NCBI GenBank assembly: GCA_903921965.1
Contig: CAIXSE010000120.1
Span: 1 to 8,511, forward strand
Reading direction: 5' to 3'
From: an uncultured Thermoleophilia bacterium
GTDB lineage: Bacteria > Actinomycetota > Thermoleophilia > UBA2241
Length of the DNA stretch: 8,511 bases
Part shown: piece after piece, positions 5,101 to 8,511 of the stretch
Numbering within the stretch: position 1 is the first letter of the stretch
Layout: the number at the start of each line of letters is the position of its first letter
Notes under the pieces: model-generated
Database searches by the model: none
Seen by the model: only the letters and a program-made list of their open reading frames with translations
Told to the model about the DNA's origin: nothing
Made by a program: the position numbers and the translations under genes

Positions 5101-5763
5101 GTGACCGAGCGCTACGTCAGCCACGCGCAGGCGCGGAGGATCTACGACCGCATCGGCCGTCTGCAGGACACGCGGCCGCTGAGCGAGCGCCGCGCGCTGG
5201 ACGCGCTCGTGGAGCGCGCGGCGTTCGAGCGCGCCGGGGCCGTGCTGGAGTTCGGCTGCGGCACGGGCCGCCTGGCGGCCCGCCTGCTCGCCGAACGCCT
5301 CCCGGCCGGGGCGCGCTACCTGGGCCTGGACGTGAGCCCGAAGATGGTGAGCCTGGCGCGCGCCGCCGTCGCCCCGTGGGGCGACCGGGCGCGCGTGGAG
5401 CAGGCGAGCGGGTCCCCGGAGCTGCCCGTGGAGGAAGGCTCGTGCGACCGCTTCGTGAGCACCTACGTCTTCGACCTGCTCAGCCCGGACGACGCGGCGC
5501 GGCTGCTCGACGAGGCGCACCGCGTGCTGCGGCCCGGGGGTCTCCTCGCCCTGGCGAGCCTCACCCCGGGGACGACGCCCCCGGCGCGCTCCCTCACCCG
5601 CGCCTGGCGCGCCGTCTGGCGCCTCGACCCCGCGCTGCTGGGCGGGTGCCGGCCGGTCACGCTGGCGCCCCAGCTGCCGCCCGCCGGCTGGGCGGTCCGC
5701 GCACGTATCACCGTCACCGACCTGGTGCTGGCCTCAGAGGTCGTGGTGGCCGAACGGCGGTGA
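5101..5763 (+). CDS. Class I SAM-dependent methyltransferase
   Basis: A cytoplasmic S-adenosylmethionine-dependent methyltransferase of 220 residues, Methyltransf_11/25-like. Motif I is VLEFGCGTG (48-56). The acidic residue that binds the SAM ribose is Asp77 in YLGLDVSP (73-80). The motif III region is RFVSTYVFDLL (117-127), and the post-motif LRPGGLLAL (143-151) is typical of UbiE-like enzymes. The first 40 residues (YVSHAQARRIYDRIG) form the usual cap helix. GTG at 5101 follows GGAGGTGA (5087-5094), a full complement to the 16S anti-Shine-Dalgarno, with a 6-base gap. The C-terminal part after residue 155 is short and Pro/Arg/Leu-rich, with no recognised substrate domain, so the acceptor is unknown. 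It stands upstream of the c-di-GMP gene on the same strand but 189 bases apart, so co-transcription is uncertain. Confidence 0.9.
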   Translation: MTERYVSHAQARRIYDRIGRLQDTRPLSERRALDALVERAAFERAGAVLEFGCGTGRLAARLLAERLPAGARYLGLDVSPKMVSLARAAVAPWGDRARVEQASGSPELPVEEGSCDRFVSTYVFDLLSPDDAARLLDEAHRVLRPGGLLALASLTPGTTPPARSLTRAWRAVWRLDPALLGGCRPVTLAPQLPPAGWAVRARITVTDLVLASEVVVAERR

Positions 5764-5952
5764 GCGCCCCGGAGCGGCGGTCACCGGAGGATGAGACATT
5801 CGTTTGGACGACGGCCGGGACACACCGCCCAGCGTACTGCCCCTGAGCGCACCGGCCGATACTGACTGGGCAGACGCGGGGACGTACGGGCCTGCGACCC
5901 GCGCCGTCCGGGAACAACCGCAGAGGAGACGCAGGGGGAGAGGGGGCCGGCC

Positions 5953-8313
5953 GTGCACATCGTCTTCGAGGCGTTCGTCGGTGTGACGCTGGTCGCGGCG
6001 ATCGCCTCCCTCGTCATCGCCGTGCTCGCCCTGCGGCGGCGAGAGGTGCCCGGGACCGTCGCCTTCTGCGTCATGATGCTCGCGGCGGCCTGGTGGTGCG
6101 CCGCCTACGCCGCCGAGCTCCTGGCCGCCTCGGAGACGGCCAAAGACCTGTGGGGCAGGTCGCAGTACCTCGGCATCGTCCTCGTCGGGCCCTGCTGGCT
6201 GCTGTTCGCACTCCGGTACACCGGCAAGCTGCAGCGGCCGTCGTGGACCCAGGGTCTGCTCTTCGTGCTCCCCGCGATGACTCTCGCGGCGGCGCTCGGA
6301 GGGGCAGGCCTCGGCCTCGTCTGGACCGGCATCGGCCTGCAGTCGCGAGCCGGCGTGACCACGCTCGTCATCGCGCACGGCCCGCTCTTCTGGGCCGACC
6401 TGGCGTACACGTACGGCTGCCTCCTCATCGGGGCGGTCGTCCTCATCGCGACGGTGCTCTCGGAGGCCCGGCCACTGACGCGACAGGGGGTGCTGCTCGT
6501 GGTCGCCGCCGTGCTGCCGGGCATCGCCAACGCCGTGTCGCTGGCGATGGCCGGCCCGATGGCGGGGCTCGACCTGACGCCCGCCTCGTTCGTGCTGAGC
6601 GGGGCGCTCCTCGCCGTCTGCCTCAGCCGGTACGCCGCGCTGCAGATCTTCCCCGGCGCCGTGCAGGTGGCGCGCGACGTCGTCTTCCGCGGCATGCGCG
6701 ACGGCGTGCTCGTCCTCAGCCGCGAAGGCGTCGTGCTCAGCGCCAACCCGGCGGCCGAGCGGCTCCTCGGCGTGCCGCCGGGCGGGGCGACGGGGTGCGA
6801 CATCGCGCAGACCCTGCCCGGTCTGCCGGATCCGCTGCCCACCCTCGCGGCCACGGACGCGCAGCCGGAGGCCACGTTCGAGGCCGTCCTCGGTGAGGGC
6901 GACGGGGCGCGTCACCTCGAAGTGGTGATCTCGCCGCTGGCCGCCGGCGGCTCGGCGCCGGGGCTGGTGCTCTCCATGCGCGACGAGACCGAGCGGCACC
7001 TCCTGCTGGAGGAGCTGAAGCACCAGGCGCTCCACGACGAGCTGACGGGCCTGCCCAACCGTTCGCTGCTGCGCGCCCAGCTCGCGCAGCTGCTGGCGCT
7101 CGAGCGGCGCCGGCACGGGCAGGTCGCCCTCCTGATGCTCGACCTGGACCGCTTCAAGGAGATCAACGACACCTTCGGCCACGCGGCCGGCGACCGCGTG
7201 CTGCAGACGACCGCCGTCCGCCTGCGTGACACGGTGCGCGAGAGCGACGTGGTGGCCCGCCTCGGCGGCGACGAGTTCGCCGTGGTGCTGCCGGGCAGCT
7301 CGGGAAGGGACGCGGCGCAGCTGGCCGCGTCGCTGCGCGAGGTCCTCGCGGCCCCCGTCTCCCTGAGCAGCCGCAAGCTGCGCACCGGGGCGAGCATCGG
7401 CGTCGCCGTCGCGCCCCTCGACGGCGACGACGAGATCCTGCTCATGCAGCACGCCGACGTCGCTCTCTACCGCGCCAAGGACGACAGCCGCGGGGTGGCG
7501 CGCTACGAGGCGGCGATGGATCCCAACAGCCCCGAGACCCTCGAGCTCCTCGACGACGTGCGCGCGGCCATCGAGCGGGACGAGGTCGTCATGTACTACC
7601 AGCCGATCGTCGCCTGCGGGGACGGAGCGGTCGTGCGCATGGAGGCGCTGGCCAGGTGGACGCGCGACGACGGGACGGTCGTCTCCGGCGGGGAGTTCGT
7701 GCCGCTCATCAAGCGCTGCGGGCTGCTCGAGCACCTGACGACGTTCGCCCTGCGCGGCGCCCTCGCCGCGTGCCGCGCGTGGGAGGCGGCGGGGTGGCGC
7801 ACGTCGGTGGCCGTGAACCTCTCGGCCGAGGACCTCCGGGACGTGGAGATCGTCCAGCGCGTGCAGGCGGCCCTCGACGAGTACAGGCTCCAGCCCGAAC
7901 GGCTGTGGCTCGAGATCACCGAGACCAGCGTCATGTCGGATCCCGACAAGGCCCGTACCGTGCTCGACTCCCTGTGCGACACCGGCGTGCGCGTGTGCAT
8001 CGACGACTTCGGCGTCGGCCAGTCGTCGCTCGCCTACGTGCGCACGCTCCCCGCCGTCGACCTCAAGATCGACCGCTCGTTCACCAGCGAGATCGGCACG
8101 CACGACGACTGCCTCGCGATCATCCGTGCCACCGTCGCGCTCGGGCACGACCTGGGCCTCACGGTCACGGGCGAAGGCGTCGAGGACGACGAGGCGCTCC
8201 GGACCCTCCGGGCGCTCGGTTGCGACGCCGTCCAGGGCTTCGGCATCGCCCGCCCCATGACGGCCGAGGCGGCGCTCGCCTGGGCCCGGTCGCGGGCCAT
8301 CGTCGCCGCCTGA
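5953..8313 (+). CDS. 7TM-PAS-GGDEF-EAL bifunctional c-di-GMP signalling protein
   Basis: A 786-residue membrane sensor that can both make and break cyclic di-GMP. Residues 1-228 hold seven hydrophobic helices (about 3-27, 35-58, 70-87, 100-127, 143-168, 176-200, 209-226), with QYLGIVLVGPCWLLFALRYT (71-90) typical of the 7TM region found ahead of histidine kinases. A PAS-like domain follows (about 240-348, with SANPAAERLLG). GGDEF domain (358-520): metal Asp397, substrate Asn405 and Asp414, GGDEF at 438-442, and an RxxD inhibitory site (429-432) exactly five residues before it. EAL domain (530-775): E564-A-L, Asn622, Glu654, Asp684-Asp685, Lys705, Glu741 and Gln761, all as expected for an active phosphodiesterase. 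GTG at 5953 has AGGGGG (5941-5946) six bases upstream and starts right at the first helix. The 189-base gap upstream holds no gene and only weak promoter-like sequence (GATACT at 5858). Confidence 0.96.
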   Translation: MHIVFEAFVGVTLVAAIASLVIAVLALRRREVPGTVAFCVMMLAAAWWCAAYAAELLAASETAKDLWGRSQYLGIVLVGPCWLLFALRYTGKLQRPSWTQGLLFVLPAMTLAAALGGAGLGLVWTGIGLQSRAGVTTLVIAHGPLFWADLAYTYGCLLIGAVVLIATVLSEARPLTRQGVLLVVAAVLPGIANAVSLAMAGPMAGLDLTPASFVLSGALLAVCLSRYAALQIFPGAVQVARDVVFRGMRDGVLVLSREGVVLSANPAAERLLGVPPGGATGCDIAQTLPGLPDPLPTLAATDAQPEATFEAVLGEGDGARHLEVVISPLAAGGSAPGLVLSMRDETERHLLLEELKHQALHDELTGLPNRSLLRAQLAQLLALERRRHGQVALLMLDLDRFKEINDTFGHAAGDRVLQTTAVRLRDTVRESDVVARLGGDEFAVVLPGSSGRDAAQLAASLREVLAAPVSLSSRKLRTGASIGVAVAPLDGDDEILLMQHADVALYRAKDDSRGVARYEAAMDPNSPETLELLDDVRAAIERDEVVMYYQPIVACGDGAVVRMEALARWTRDDGTVVSGGEFVPLIKRCGLLEHLTTFALRGALAACRAWEAAGWRTSVAVNLSAEDLRDVEIVQRVQAALDEYRLQPERLWLEITETSVMSDPDKARTVLDSLCDTGVRVCIDDFGVGQSSLAYVRTLPAVDLKIDRSFTSEIGTHDDCLAIIRATVALGHDLGLTVTGEGVEDDEALRTLRALGCDAVQGFGIARPMTAEAALAWARSRAIVAA

Positions 8314-8323
8314 CGACGTCCGG

Positions 8324-8329
8324 TAGAAT
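8324..8329 (+). promoter_or_regulatory. Candidate -10 element of the decarboxylase gene
   Basis: TAGAAT (5 of 6 to TATAAT) sits in an otherwise GC-rich 70-base gap, 10 bases after the c-di-GMP gene stop and 54 before the next ATG. No clear -35 is visible, as its position would fall inside the preceding coding end. Confidence 0.45.
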
Positions 8330-8383
8330 CGGCGGAGCCGGGCCGCCGGCGCCCCAGTCAGTCACCGATCCCCGGAGAGACCA

Positions 8384-8511
8384 ATGGACCCTGCCGACTT
8401 CCGCCGCCTCGGCCACGACCTGGTCGACTGGATCGCCGACTACCGCGAGCACATCGCCGACCTGCCGGTGATGAGCCGCGTGCAGCCGGGCGAGGTGGCG
8501 GCCAGGCTGCC
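8384..8511 (+). CDS. Aromatic-L-amino-acid-decarboxylase-type PLP enzyme (5' end only)
   Basis: Only the first 42 codons are present; the gene runs off the right edge. The N-terminus MDPADFRRLGHDLVDWIADY, followed by a short helix and VMSRVQPGEVAARL, matches the start of group II PLP decarboxylases (tyrosine, tryptophan or DOPA decarboxylase type), where this segment forms the intertwined N-terminal helices of the dimer. ATG at 8384 is preceded by GGAGAG (8374-8379). The catalytic lysine and the substrate-defining residues are outside the window, so neither activity nor substrate can be judged. It probably has its own promoter (TAGAAT at 8324). Confidence 0.85.
   Translation, partial: MDPADFRRLGHDLVDWIADYREHIADLPVMSRVQPGEVAARL

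Noticed and set aside
5791..5865. 24-codon reading frame beginning ATGAGACATTCG directly after GGAGG
   Set aside because: There is no spacer between GGAGG and ATG, the peptide is short and has no recognisable character.
5734..8148. Very long open frame (over 800 codons) antisense to the c-di-GMP gene
   Set aside because: Its translation is a compositional mirror (Arg, Gly, Asp, His, Val-rich) with no domain, and the sense strand holds a complete, motif-rich protein. Long antisense frames are expected at this GC content.

Overview
The window is very GC-rich (roughly 70% by eye) with short intergenic gaps, GTG starts, strong GGAGG-type ribosome binding sites, and GC hairpins without a T-run after several genes. 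This suggests a high-GC Gram-positive lineage, most likely Actinobacteriota (for example Coriobacteriia- or Thermoleophilia-like). That placement is an inference from composition and gene style, not from a marker gene.

Layout. (1) On the minus strand at 1-1227, a small DUF202-type three-helix membrane protein is followed by a class II aldolase/adducin-family protein that runs off the left edge with an Ala/Glu-rich tail. (2) On the plus strand at 1415-1789 lies an unrecognised single-pass membrane protein of 124 residues. Its upstream gap holds a perfect palindrome and a possible three-way-junction leader, and two strong GC hairpins lie downstream. (3) On the minus strand at 1911-4890, a secreted alkaline-phosphatase-superfamily hydrolase is followed, after a 16-bp perfect hairpin, by a fold-type I PLP aminotransferase. 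(4) On the plus strand at 5101-8511 are a class I SAM methyltransferase, a 7TM-PAS-GGDEF-EAL protein with both c-di-GMP catalytic signatures intact, and the first 42 codons of an aromatic-L-amino-acid-decarboxylase-type PLP enzyme.

How the genes relate. Apart from the DUF202/aldolase pair, most genes appear to be separate transcription units: the gaps are 60-190 bases and hold hairpins or promoter-like elements. I see no coherent multi-gene pathway, mobile element, CRISPR array, tRNA or rRNA. The only clear signalling component is the c-di-GMP enzyme.

I did not find a convincing new multi-gene system. The best leads are non-coding: two overlapping, mutually exclusive (or pseudoknotting) helices in the convergent gap at 1851-1893, and the structured region ahead of the small membrane protein (1307-1397). 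Among proteins, the best leads are that uncharacterised membrane protein, the aldolase-like protein with a degenerate phosphate loop, and the secreted phosphatase-fold enzyme of unknown substrate.
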